Source: Paenibacillus ferrarius (lineage in GTDB: Bacteria > Bacillota > Bacilli > Paenibacillales > NBRC-103111). Taken from it: a stretch of 37,344 nt of DNA. A program made the translations under genes and the position numbers. Location of the stretch: assembly GCF_002027705.1 (NCBI RefSeq), contig NZ_MBTG01000038.1, forward strand, positions 14,920 through 52,263. Reading direction: 5' to 3'. Below the pieces are notes generated by a model. The model made no database searches, was not told where the DNA came from, and saw only the letters and a list, made by a program, of their open reading frames with translations. Numbering within the stretch: the stretch's first letter is position 1; each line of letters begins with the position of its first letter. This document shows positions 1 to 7,690 of this stretch, in pieces.

Positions 1-300
1 CCCCCAACCCCCGCAAAAGCAAGCTGAGCCCGCCAAAAAAGCCGCCTCAGCTGCAAAAAGTAGCCAAGTGCCCTCCGAGCCCGTCAAAAAGGCAGTCTCA
101 GAATAAAAAAGCCCCCAACCCCCACAAAAGCAAGCTGAGCCCGCCAAAAAAGCCGTCTCAGCGGCAAGAAGTAGCCAAGACCCCTCCGAGCCAGCCCAAA
201 AGGCAGTCTCGGAATACAAGCCCCCCAAAAAAAATAAGCTGAGCCCGCCCCCAAAAGGGGCGTCTCAGCCACAAAAAGCTGGCCCGAAAAAGCCGGCTCC
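1..300. repeat. Tandem array of hairpin-forming repeats
   Basis: About 2.7 copies of a 104-111 bp unit beginning near 1, 112 and 221. Each unit carries an inverted repeat with arms AGCTGAG/CTCAGCT around an A-rich centre. The first two units also carry a second one, TCCGAG/CTCGGA. In the first unit the second stem is a C/A mismatch on the plus strand but a G-U wobble in minus-strand RNA, so the folds fit transcripts of the minus-strand gene ending at 309. The third unit has a longer GCCCC/GGGGC stem and ends with AGCTGGC/GCCGGCT. The 5' end of the array lies outside the window. Translations through it are low-complexity, so no gene is called. Confidence 0.75.
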
Positions 301-308
301 AAAGCTAA

Positions 309-893
309 TTACTTCGCAATATCCACATTCGTCTGCGATACTGTGCCATCGGTTTTGTCGTCTGCCGCCAAAGCTGCAGGGTCCAAATGGGCCTCTTCAC
401 GAAGGAGGTAGCTAATGAACAAAACATAATACGACACGATAATGAAGAAAACGCCGGCAGTCAGCGGGTCTTTTGAAAATTGTGTCAGGTCGGCAGGGTT
501 CATGCTCGATGGGTTGGCAGTTGCGTTCGTAGCAAGGCTGATGAAAGCGACGCGATAGACTACGCGGCCGAGAAACAGCACAAGAACGGTAATTTCTACC
601 CATAAGTGGGTGCGATAGTACCAACCATCCAAGCGATGCTCGAAACGGGTGTGGCGAATGGCCGTGAGGCCTAGACCCGCACCAGCGGCTAGCCCAATGA
701 TATAGCCGATGAAATGGATGGGGTGAATAAAGCCCAGCAGGAAAATGAAGAGTCCCAAGACGCTGAAAAGAATGAGGCGGAACTTAAGTCTGCCGCGAGA
801 AAGCTTTTGAAAGCCAATGGTGCGCTTCGTTCGGCGATAGATAAAGAAGCCGATAATGACGAAGGGAATGGCATAATGCAACCAATCTTGCAC
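309..893 (-). CDS. CcdC-like (DUF1453) integral membrane protein
   Basis: A 194-residue protein with about five hydrophobic segments: one at the N-terminus, two around residues 40-80, and two more near 95-115 and 145-165. The Tyr-Arg-Arg stretch after the first segment, the RTHLWVEITVLV block and the polar C-terminal tail suggest the CcdC/DUF1453 family, named for a gene near cytochrome c biogenesis genes. Its biochemical role is unknown. The start is GTG at 893, with GGAGGT six to seven bases upstream. It is monocistronic here; the hairpin array at 1-300 lies directly downstream. The family call is from memory of the motif, and only the membrane topology is certain. Confidence 0.6.
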   Translation of the reverse strand: MQDWLHYAIPFVIIGFFIYRRTKRTIGFQKLSRGRLKFRLILFSVLGLFIFLLGFIHPIHFIGYIIGLAAGAGLGLTAIRHTRFEHRLDGWYYRTHLWVEITVLVLFLGRVVYRVAFISLATNATANPSSMNPADLTQFSKDPLTAGVFFIIVSYYVLFISYLLREEAHLDPAALAADDKTDGTVSQTNVDIAK

Positions 894-1054
894 GAAATAA
901 CCTCCAATCGGAATTTTCTTTCCTTATTGTAGCAAATTTAGGCAGCTTGTCATGAGAAATGTTATTCCGTTTACAAAAAACTGTCATACACTTAATAGTA
1001 GAGCGATAAACTTACTATTACACACAAAATGTGCCGCAAGGAGTTGACTGACCA

Positions 1055-1351
1055 ATGGCTCTCATCACTCACGTTAATGTATGTAATGCCGACAACGAAA
1101 TTTACTGCTGTCTTCGCAATAAAATAGTGAAGTTGGATGTTCAGCAGAAAGAGCAGTTCTGCCAAGGTTGTAAAATGTATGCTGGTGAGGCAGAAGGTTA
1201 TGCACGCGGGGTCACCTGCGTATGGGAAGATGTCCGTGTGGTTAGCAATCCGCATGTGGCTGTAGACCCGATTGAGGAATTTACGCATAATCAAATCCGC
1301 GAAGTGCCGCCCGAGGGTCCGGCCTTATTTTTATATACGACTGAATGGTAA
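1055..1351 (+). CDS. Small conserved-type protein of unknown function with paired cysteines
   Basis: 98 residues, no signal peptide and no membrane segment. It has five cysteines, including Tyr-Cys-Cys at 18-19 and a CQGC pair near 36-39, so metal binding or disulfide chemistry is possible but unproven. The start ATG has AAGGAG eleven bases upstream. Its TAA stop overlaps the ATG of the following phosphatase gene (TAATG at 1349-1353), a classic arrangement for translational coupling, so the two probably work together or at least share an mRNA. I do not recognise the family. Confidence 0.6.
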   Translation: MALITHVNVCNADNEIYCCLRNKIVKLDVQQKEQFCQGCKMYAGEAEGYARGVTCVWEDVRVVSNPHVAVDPIEEFTHNQIREVPPEGPALFLYTTEW

Positions 1352-1986
1352 TGGTCAAACACATCCTTTTTGATTTTGACGGGACCTTGGTGGATTCTAG
1401 AGCATTGCTCGTAAAGTTGTATAATGAAATGGCTGCGCAGTATCAATTCCGTATGATTCGCGATCAGGATCTGGCGCTTCTACGTTCGCTTACGATCTCT
1501 GAGCGGGTAAATCGGTTGGGCGTTCCTGTCCTCCAAATTCCAAAGCTAGTCGTTGCTGGCAGGCAGATGTATCAAGACAACATCCGTACGCTGCACATTG
1601 TACCTGGCATGAAAGAGGTCATAGCCCACATTTCAGCGCTGGGGATACGCAGTTCGATTCTTTCTTCGAATTCCGAAGGCAATATTCGGACGTTTCTCAA
1701 GAACAACAGGATGGATGGCGCGTTCAAGGAGATCATTTCGGCAAAGCACCTTTTTGGCAAACACCATTCGATTCGGAAAGTGATGAAACAGTGGGGGACA
1801 CCACCCTCAAGGATGATCTATGTCGGTGACGAGCTAAGGGATATTGAGGCCTGCCAGAAATTGGGCGTGCCGATTATTGCTGTGACTTGGGGATATGACT
1901 CACCGCGCCTATTACTTAGTGGGAAGCCCGATTACTTGGTGAACTCGCCGAGTGACCTGGTGAAGACTCTGCTGGCATTAACCTGA
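1351..1986 (+). CDS. HAD-superfamily phosphatase (phosphoglycolate phosphatase/PpaX-like)
   Basis: A 211-residue haloacid-dehalogenase-type hydrolase. Motif I is FDFDGTLVDS at the N-terminus (nucleophile Asp and acid/base Asp). Motif II Ser lies in the SSNSEGN segment. A Lys for motif III follows, and motif IV is GDELRDIEACQ. The helical cap between motifs I and II places it with subclass I enzymes such as Gph and PpaX. The substrate cannot be read from sequence; phosphoglycolate or pyrophosphate are family precedents. Start choice: ATG at 1351 overlaps the upstream stop as TAATG; ATG at 1345 is in frame and also possible. No clear ribosome binding site is seen, which fits coupling. Confidence 0.85.
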   Translation: MVKHILFDFDGTLVDSRALLVKLYNEMAAQYQFRMIRDQDLALLRSLTISERVNRLGVPVLQIPKLVVAGRQMYQDNIRTLHIVPGMKEVIAHISALGIRSSILSSNSEGNIRTFLKNNRMDGAFKEIISAKHLFGKHHSIRKVMKQWGTPPSRMIYVGDELRDIEACQKLGVPIIAVTWGYDSPRLLLSGKPDYLVNSPSDLVKTLLALT

Positions 1987-2151
1987 GAGTAAAGGTTCAT
2001 GAGGCATTGCAATCGGCTGCCGCAGACGAGGTCTGAGGTAGTTTATTTGCGTTGCAGGCTTATTGGAAACCGCAGCATTCGCAGTTGGGTACAATCATCG
2101 TGTAAAATAGAAAGAACGGGTGAACGCTGCCGTCAGGAGGGGTGTCAGGTT

Positions 2152-2622
2152 ATGTTGTTTTATCTTATTATTTTCATCGTCACGGCGATTGATCAAATTA
2201 CCAAATATAAGATCCGGTCTATTTTGAGTGTTGGCGAATCTATGCCATTTTATAAAGACATTATATCGTTTACGTATTATCAAAATACGGGCGCAGCTGG
2301 CAGCACCTTGCAAGGTTGGGCGCGTTATTTGGGAATACTGGCCGTCTTGATTGTGGCAGTCATTATTTATTATTGGAAAAAAGGACGCATTCAAGGCATC
2401 CTCAAGCAATCAGGTGCGGCTTTGCTGGTAGGAGGAGCCATTGGAAATGGGATTGAACGATTGCTCTTTGGGAAAGTGACGGATTTTATCGTCTTTCGCT
2501 CAGGCAATGGGGTGATGAATTTAGCGGATTTAGCCATTAATTTAGGCGTTGTGTTATTTGTACTGGACATGTTTTGGAGCTATAGACAGTCCCTTGGCCG
2601 CAAAAACAAAATTTTGGAATGA
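2152..2622 (+). CDS. lspA: Lipoprotein signal peptidase (signal peptidase II), divergent
   Basis: A 156-residue polytopic membrane protein. It shows the LspA signature blocks: DQITK near the N-terminus, NTGAA near residue 45, GGAIGN near 100, and the two catalytic aspartates in VTDFI and NLADLAIN. Signal peptidase II cleaves prolipoprotein signal peptides before the lipidated cysteine, within the membrane. The family-typical Asp in GNxIDR is Glu here (GNGIER) and FN before the second Asp is MN, so this may be a second, diverged copy. ATG at 2152 is chosen because AGGAGGGGTG lies 8 bases upstream. An in-frame ATG at 1999 would add 51 non-family residues. Confidence 0.85.
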   Translation: MLFYLIIFIVTAIDQITKYKIRSILSVGESMPFYKDIISFTYYQNTGAAGSTLQGWARYLGILAVLIVAVIIYYWKKGRIQGILKQSGAALLVGGAIGNGIERLLFGKVTDFIVFRSGNGVMNLADLAINLGVVLFVLDMFWSYRQSLGRKNKILE

Positions 2623-2725
2623 TATGGGTCTTTTAAACTATAGATGTAGATCAAAAGTACTATTTGTGATATCCTTCAGTTAGACGGTTTATAACCGAGT
2701 TGATGTTGAACTGGGGGATGATGAT

Positions 2726-3070
2726 ATGAGGCCGGACAGGCAGGCACTGATTGATGAATTTTTTGCTATGGTTCGCAAATTAAATCGGACAGGTTCCGAT
2801 ATCATGAATGTGAGGGAATTTTTCTGGGGATCTTCCGAGATTCGCGCTTTCGTCCCTCCCACGGTAGAGTTCATGACAGTCCTTCGAACATACAATGCTG
2901 TTTTATTTCACGAATTCCGCAAATCTTTGGTACCCAATACAAGTATGCATATCTTAGCGAATGTTCATATGGAAGCTGGGGAAGCGTTGATTAGTCTTGG
3001 AATTACGAGCCTGGAAGAGCTGCAGATGGCGGTCAAAGGGAAAATTACGGCATTAGCCCAAGAAGGATAA
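2726..3070 (+). CDS. Protein of unknown function, 114 residues
   Basis: A soluble, mainly helical protein without signal peptide or membrane segment and without a motif I recognise. The ATG is preceded by GGGGGATGATG, a usable ribosome binding site. Codon use and amphipathic helices look like real coding sequence, and the frame stays open on the plus strand between LspA and the repeat block. It lies about 100 bp behind lspA; no terminator is obvious between them. Downstream is a small AGGGA/TCCCT hairpin and then the 3138-3203 terminator-like stem. Function cannot be stated. Confidence 0.55.
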   Translation: MRPDRQALIDEFFAMVRKLNRTGSDIMNVREFFWGSSEIRAFVPPTVEFMTVLRTYNAVLFHEFRKSLVPNTSMHILANVHMEAGEALISLGITSLEELQMAVKGKITALAQEG

Positions 3071-3137
3071 AGGGACTTTCCCTAAAAGATAGAGCGCAGC
3101 CGATCAGAGGAAAAGGGCTGTCTCAAAGTAAAAAACT

Positions 3138-3203
3138 AAGAAATCTCTCCTTTTGTTCAAATGGTTGGGTGGTACCTCCATTGCCAAAGAGAGATTTCTT
3201 TTT
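3138..3203 (+). terminator. Long perfect-arm terminator-like hairpin
   Basis: Twelve-base perfect arms AAGAAATCTCTC (3138-3149) and GAGAGATTTCTT (3189-3200), followed by a T-run. The loop contains a second stem, AATGG/CCATT (3160-3164 and 3178-3182), enclosing GGGTGGTACC. It would end transcripts from the 2726-3070 gene. Confidence 0.65.
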
Positions 3204-3214
3204 AATACAGCCTC

Positions 3215-3442
3215 TTGTGGCCTCTAGGAAGGCGTTTTTTTGCATTTCACTGGATAAACTCCAGTCAAAGCAGCATTTCCTCCTTCCGAAATCCGATAAC
3301 ACTGTAGTAAGTCCAGTGGAATTTGGGTTTGTGGCCTCAAGGAAGGCGGTTTTTTGCATTTCACTGGATAAACTCCAGTCAAAGCAGCATTTCCACCTCC
3401 CAAACCCGATAACACTGTAGTTATTCCAGTGGAATTTGGCAA
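3215..3442. repeat. Two tandem copies of a 114-bp repeat
   Basis: Copy one is 3215-3328 and copy two is 3329 to about 3442, differing at roughly a dozen positions. Each has an ACTGG/CCAGT hairpin and a second CACTGGA/TCCAGTG inverted pair spanning most of the unit. Because 114 is a multiple of three, frames stay open through both copies on both strands. The translations are repetitive and lack ribosome binding sites, so I treat this as a repeat rather than a gene. Confidence 0.8.
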
Positions 3443-3544
3443 CAGAGTTGGGGTTGTAGTCGCAGTTGAATAGGCAGTTGCAATTGCAGATGCGGTTGTA
3501 GTTAGGATTAGGCGGTACCCGTAGAGCCTCTAAAACAGAAGGGG

Positions 3545-3590
3545 CTGCCTCACAGTCATTTTCGACTTTTGAGACAACCTCTTTTTCATG
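3545..3590. terminator. Terminator downstream of topB
   Basis: On minus-strand RNA, GGUUGUCUCA (3571-3580 region) pairs along its full length, with G-U wobbles, to UGAGGCAGCC (3542-3553 region). The plus-strand copy has A-C mismatches, so the fold favours the topB transcript. A T-run (CTCTTTTTC) follows on the plus strand, so limited bidirectional use is possible. Confidence 0.55.
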
Positions 3591-3594
3591 TGAA

Positions 3595-5742
3595 TTATTC
3601 GTCTTTCTTCTGCTGCATGGCAGCTAGCAGCTTGTCGGCAAGGGAGTTGCCGAGCTGAGTCTGATCTGAGAACTTCTCGATCAGCTGGCGGTTCATCTTG
3701 GCAGAGGCACGCCGGCCGCCGCCTGTGGATTCACTATCGACTTTCTCCACGAAATTGCAAGGACGGCATTGAAAGTATTTGCCGGCTTTGCCGTTGTGGA
3801 TCTCCATTTTCTTGTGACACTGCGGACAACGATGGTTGGTCAGCTGCCCGTCGGCTTCGCGTTTGTAGGAGCACTCGCGACTGGAACAGACGAAGTAACG
3901 ACCACGTTTTCCTTTCACTTCTTGCAGGAATTCACCGCAATCCGGACATACGCTTCCCGTTAGGTTATGCGGTTTGTAGGCAGCTGAGCTTCTTTTGACT
4001 TCTTCAACGAGCTCGACTGTTTTCTTGCGAATCCCGCTAAGGAACTGGTCCATGCTTCCTTTGCCCTTGGAAATTCGTTCAAGCTCGAGCTCCCAGCGTG
4101 CGGTCAGCTCTGGAGAACGAAGCTCTTCGGAAGCCAGCTCGATGAGCTGAGTGCCTTTCCCTGTTGGAATGAGTGAAGAACCTTGGCGCTCAATGGTGTC
4201 AGAAGATACGAGCTTCTCAATAATATCTGCGCGAGTGGCCGGCGTACCAAGTCCCCATTTCTCCATTTGGGACAGCAGGGAGGCTTCGTTGTACCTAGCC
4301 GGCGGTTTCGTCTGACGGCTTAATTGGCGAGTGTTCTTGACGGTAACGGCATCTTTCTCTTTGGCTTGAGGCAGCAGTTGCGACGGATCTTCATCCGTCT
4401 CGGCTTCTTCGCGATCCGGGTCGGTGAAATCAACGGTGCCATAGACATCTTTCCAGCCGGCTTGTTTCACGACTTTACCGGAAGCGTAAAGTTTTTCGCC
4501 GGCAACTTCGATCGTCAGCTTCGTTTCGTCATAACGGCATGGGCCACTGAATAAGGCAAGAAATCTACGTAAAATAAGGTCGTACAGCCGGCGTTCGTCA
4601 GCACTTAAGGTTGCTAATGAAATAGCTTCTCCAGTTGGGATGATGGCATGGTGATCGCTCACTTTGGAATCATCCACGATGCGTTTCGTTATGGTTAAAG
4701 GTTTGCGTATAAAAGGTGCGGCAAGTGCCGCATAGGGGCCAATTGCAGAGCCTTTGAGTCTGCCAAGCAGAGTCGGTACCATGTCCGATGTCAAATAACG
4801 GGAGTCGGTACGCGGATAAGTGACGAGCTTATATTGCTCATACAGCCTTTGCAGCACATTGGATGTCGTCTTGGCCGAGAAGCCGAATTTGCGGTTCGCA
4901 TCGCGCTGCAGCTCAGTGAGATCATAAGCCAGCGGATGCGGGATTTGCTTCTCGGTTTGACTCACTTGCAGGATTCTGCCGCTTTGGCCCTGCAGCTTGG
5001 CTTTCAGGGCATCGGCGCGCTCACGGTCGAATATGCGCGAATCGCCTGTTTTGGGGTCACGCCATATCGCGCGGAAGGCCCCCAGCTCCGCTTCGATCAA
5101 CCAATAGTCGACGGACCGGAAATCGCGGATTTCAACCTCGCGGCCCGTCATCATCGCCAGCGTGGGCGTCTGCACGCGCCCAGCGGACAAAGACGCGCCG
5201 AATTTGCTGGTCAGCGCGCGCGTGACATTAAGGCCGATCAGCCAATCGGCCTCAGATCTGCAGACGGCTGCCTGATACAGCCGGTTGTAGTCCGTGCCAG
5301 GCTTCAGCTGCGCGAAGCCTTCGCGAATCGCCTGATCCGTCTGCGACGAGATCCAAAGCCGTTTGAACGGCTTTCTCCAGCGGATCAGCTCCATGATCCA
5401 ACGCGCGACGAGTTCGCCTTCGCGCCCCGCATCGGTGGCGATGACCAGCTCTGCTAGATCGCCACGTTTGCTTAATTGTTCAATCGCACGATATTGCTGC
5501 GATGTTTCTTTCATAACTTTGAGCTTCATGCGTTCTGGCAGAATCGGAAGATCCTCCAGGTTCCAAGTTTTGTACTTGGCATCATAATCCTCAGGCTCAG
5601 CCAAGGTCACCAGATGGCCAAGCGCCCAAGTGACAACATATTTGGCACCTTCATAATGGTGCTTTTGTTTCTGATTACAGCCGAGAACACGGGCAATTTC
5701 TTTGGCCACGCTCGGTTTTTCTGTGAGTACGAGTATTTTCAT
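3595..5742 (-). CDS. topB: DNA topoisomerase III
   Basis: A 715-residue type IA topoisomerase that cuts and passes single strands and can decatenate replication and recombination intermediates. The N-terminal TOPRIM domain opens with LTEKPSVAKEIA and contains the metal-binding DAGREGE motif near residue 104. The active-site Tyr is in TYPRTDSR near residue 309. The C-terminus (about 610-690) has two four-cysteine zinc-finger-like modules (CPDC...C...C and CPQC...C...C), followed by a basic tail. Size fits TopB rather than TopA. ATG at 5742 is preferred because GAGG lies 11 bases upstream; a GTG three codons earlier would sit on top of that site. Single gene, convergent with its left neighbour. 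Confidence 0.95.
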   Translation of the reverse strand: MKILVLTEKPSVAKEIARVLGCNQKQKHHYEGAKYVVTWALGHLVTLAEPEDYDAKYKTWNLEDLPILPERMKLKVMKETSQQYRAIEQLSKRGDLAELVIATDAGREGELVARWIMELIRWRKPFKRLWISSQTDQAIREGFAQLKPGTDYNRLYQAAVCRSEADWLIGLNVTRALTSKFGASLSAGRVQTPTLAMMTGREVEIRDFRSVDYWLIEAELGAFRAIWRDPKTGDSRIFDRERADALKAKLQGQSGRILQVSQTEKQIPHPLAYDLTELQRDANRKFGFSAKTTSNVLQRLYEQYKLVTYPRTDSRYLTSDMVPTLLGRLKGSAIGPYAALAAPFIRKPLTITKRIVDDSKVSDHHAIIPTGEAISLATLSADERRLYDLILRRFLALFSGPCRYDETKLTIEVAGEKLYASGKVVKQAGWKDVYGTVDFTDPDREEAETDEDPSQLLPQAKEKDAVTVKNTRQLSRQTKPPARYNEASLLSQMEKWGLGTPATRADIIEKLVSSDTIERQGSSLIPTGKGTQLIELASEELRSPELTARWELELERISKGKGSMDQFLSGIRKKTVELVEEVKRSSAAYKPHNLTGSVCPDCGEFLQEVKGKRGRYFVCSSRECSYKREADGQLTNHRCPQCHKKMEIHNGKAGKYFQCRPCNFVEKVDSESTGGGRRASAKMNRQLIEKFSDQTQLGNSLADKLLAAMQQKKDE

Positions 5743-5905
5743 TGGGAACACGACCTCATTTCTTTCTACAAAATCAGCATAATGGAAACAGGGTATATTT
5801 TCAAATCATAAACAGTTGCGAGGGCAGTCCATTGCTCCTGTAAATAGTACTAATTTAGCAATTCTGATAAATATTTTTGTGTGAAATGTCAAAAAAGTGT
5901 GAATT

Positions 5906-5938
5906 TTGTCTGTTCTTGTCTCTATATAAAGGTATAAT
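5906..5938 (+). promoter_or_regulatory. Probable sigma-A promoter of the diguanylate cyclase gene
   Basis: A perfect TATAAT at 5933-5938 lies 35 bp upstream of the ATG. The best -35 at correct spacing is weak (TGTTCT at 5911-5916, 16-bp spacer). Confidence 0.5.
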
Positions 5939-5973
5939 AAGGATATGTAGGATAAAAAGGGGTCAAAATCAGA

Positions 5974-7581
5974 ATGGGACGCAGGTATGCTTTTTTTTCA
6001 AATCAAACCATCAAAATGAGGTTTCAATTATGGATTGGCCTCGTAGTGGTTCTCTTTGCCTTTTCAATTATTGTCACCTTTTACCTCATAGAGAAAAAAG
6101 ACCGCTTACATGAAGCGGAAAATCAGTTAAAGCAAGTAGTCACCCTGCAAAGTCTTTATATCGAGCGGTGGAATAAGGAGAAGCTTGATGTGATCAAGCG
6201 ATTCGCGGTATCGGATAATGCAAAGTTTCACCGGATTGGCGAATTAAGGAGAGAATTTCAAGATTATGAGCGCGTGGGTTCAGAATTCGCATTGATTAGC
6301 TTTGTGGAAGAAGACGGATATATCCGCTCAGAAACAGATCCGACGCTGAAGGTATATGTGGGAGATCGGGATTATTTTAAGTATGCGATGGATAAGAAAA
6401 ACTTCATCTCCGGTGTTGTCTACTCCAAGGATACCGGAATGCCCATCATTACCTTCTCCGTGCCGGTTCTGGGAGACCAGAATGAATTTCGAGGCGCTGT
6501 TGTCGGAATGATCAGACTGGAAATGCTGAATAAATTAATGAAACAGCTCAGTTTTGGTGAAACCGGGGAAGTGTATGTGCTCGATCGGGACGGTAATGTA
6601 GTAACGGCTTCAGTCGATGCAAGCAATGATCCAACATTTGCCCAGACACAGATGACATCCGAAATTATTCAAAGAGCGAAGACGAAGAGTAACGATGATA
6701 GTGCGTACGTTGGTTTCCACGGAGATATCGTCTATGGTCAATATAAGTGGGCATCGGGAAAAAGCTGGATTATTGTTGGCGAAATTACCCAGAAAGAAGT
6801 CTTCGAGAGTCTTAATCAATTGAGTATTACGATTATTATTATTTCGCTAATTGCCCTCATAGTAAGCATATTCGCTGCGATAACGATCGCCTCTCGGATT
6901 GAGAAGCCGATTCGGTATTTGCTTCGCGCTACGAAAATCATTCAAAATGGCAATTATGATTACCAAATTAGTCCGGAAAAAATTAAAATGGCGCCGATCG
7001 AATTGAGAGAACTGTGCGATACGTTTAACCTGATGTCCGAAAAGCTAAAGACGAATATCACGCTGCTGGAACATTCTGCCCTGGTGGATCAATTGACAGA
7101 GATACATAATCGGAGATATATGATGCTGGAAGGCAATGAACAACTGTTGGCCAATATCGCTGCGAATCAGACATGTTCAGTCATGATGCTGGATATCGAC
7201 CATTTCAAGACAATTAATGATACGTATGGTCATTTGGTGGGGGATCGTGTTCTGCAGCATGTGGCTTCCCTTCTGAAGAATAATGTCGGTGGGGACACGA
7301 TCGTTGCTCGTTATGGCGGTGAAGAATTTATTCTATTGGTCCTTCGCAGAAATGCGCAGGAGAGTGTTTCCTTGGCAGAGGATCTCAGGAGACGTTTGAT
7401 GGACGAACCGTATGTGAATGGGGAATTGACTGTGAAGCTGACAGCGAGCATCGGTGTAGCCGAATATTCGCAAACGTTGGAATACGGAACGATGATTTTG
7501 GAAGATATGGTTTCGAGAGCGGATCACGCGCTTTATCGTGCCAAATCGGGGGGCAGAAACAGAGTGGAATTAGATCGCTGA
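5974..7581 (+). CDS. Membrane-bound diguanylate cyclase (Cache-HAMP-GGDEF)
   Basis: A 535-residue signalling enzyme predicted to make cyclic di-GMP from two GTP. Order: membrane helix about 18-40, extracellular Cache-type sensor domain about 45-275, second helix about 280-305, HAMP linker about 305-360, GGDEF domain about 370-530. The catalytic signature is intact as GGEEF at 448-452, and the preceding DQLTEIHNRR and LDIDHFKTIND motifs are typical. The product-inhibition I-site RxxD is absent: the aligned positions read GGDT. ATG at 5974 has AAAGGGG eleven bases upstream. It is monocistronic and ends at the 7614-7657 terminator. The ligand of the sensor domain is unknown. Confidence 0.92.
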   Translation: MGRRYAFFSNQTIKMRFQLWIGLVVVLFAFSIIVTFYLIEKKDRLHEAENQLKQVVTLQSLYIERWNKEKLDVIKRFAVSDNAKFHRIGELRREFQDYERVGSEFALISFVEEDGYIRSETDPTLKVYVGDRDYFKYAMDKKNFISGVVYSKDTGMPIITFSVPVLGDQNEFRGAVVGMIRLEMLNKLMKQLSFGETGEVYVLDRDGNVVTASVDASNDPTFAQTQMTSEIIQRAKTKSNDDSAYVGFHGDIVYGQYKWASGKSWIIVGEITQKEVFESLNQLSITIIIISLIALIVSIFAAITIASRIEKPIRYLLRATKIIQNGNYDYQISPEKIKMAPIELRELCDTFNLMSEKLKTNITLLEHSALVDQLTEIHNRRYMMLEGNEQLLANIAANQTCSVMMLDIDHFKTINDTYGHLVGDRVLQHVASLLKNNVGGDTIVARYGGEEFILLVLRRNAQESVSLAEDLRRRLMDEPYVNGELTVKLTASIGVAEYSQTLEYGTMILEDMVSRADHALYRAKSGGRNRVELDR

Positions 7582-7613
7582 AGGTGGTTCAGAATTCCGA
7601 ATCTCTTGGAAAT

Positions 7614-7657
7614 CTCAAAAAGCCTCTATCCTATTAGTAGGAAAGAGGCTTTTTGAG
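7614..7657. terminator. Bidirectional terminator between convergent genes
   Basis: CTCAAAAAGCCTCT pairs perfectly with AGAGGCTTTTTGAG around a 16-base loop, with T-runs for both directions. It serves the cyclase gene (plus) and the OsmC gene (minus). Confidence 0.85.
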
Positions 7658-7690
7658 TTGTCGTTGATTGTTGGAGATTTTTCTGGAAGA

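Larger units (their letters stand above)
3116..3579. repeat. 464-bp block bounded by inverted GGCTGTCTCAAA arms
   Basis: The left arm 3116-3129 (GGCTGTCTCAAAGT) and right arm 3565-3579 (reverse complement GGTTGTCTCAAAAGT) are inverted relative to each other. The block sits between the convergent genes ending at 3070 and 3595. Inside are a long terminator-like hairpin, a duplicated 114-bp repeat and a G/T-rich degenerate tract. It could be a non-autonomous mobile element (MITE-like), or a shared bidirectional terminator split by insertion of repeats. No transposase-like frame is present and no target duplication was identified. Confidence 0.5.

Noticed and set aside
84..302. 72-residue minus-strand frame
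   Set aside because: It lies wholly within the hairpin repeat array and reads as low-complexity repeats without a ribosome binding site.
3123..3442. Frames of 72-83 residues on both strands
   Set aside because: They arise from the 114-bp tandem repeat and lack ribosome binding sites; recorded as a repeat instead.
4834..5457. 207-residue plus-strand frame
   Set aside because: It is antisense to the well-supported topB coding sequence and has no recognisable domain.
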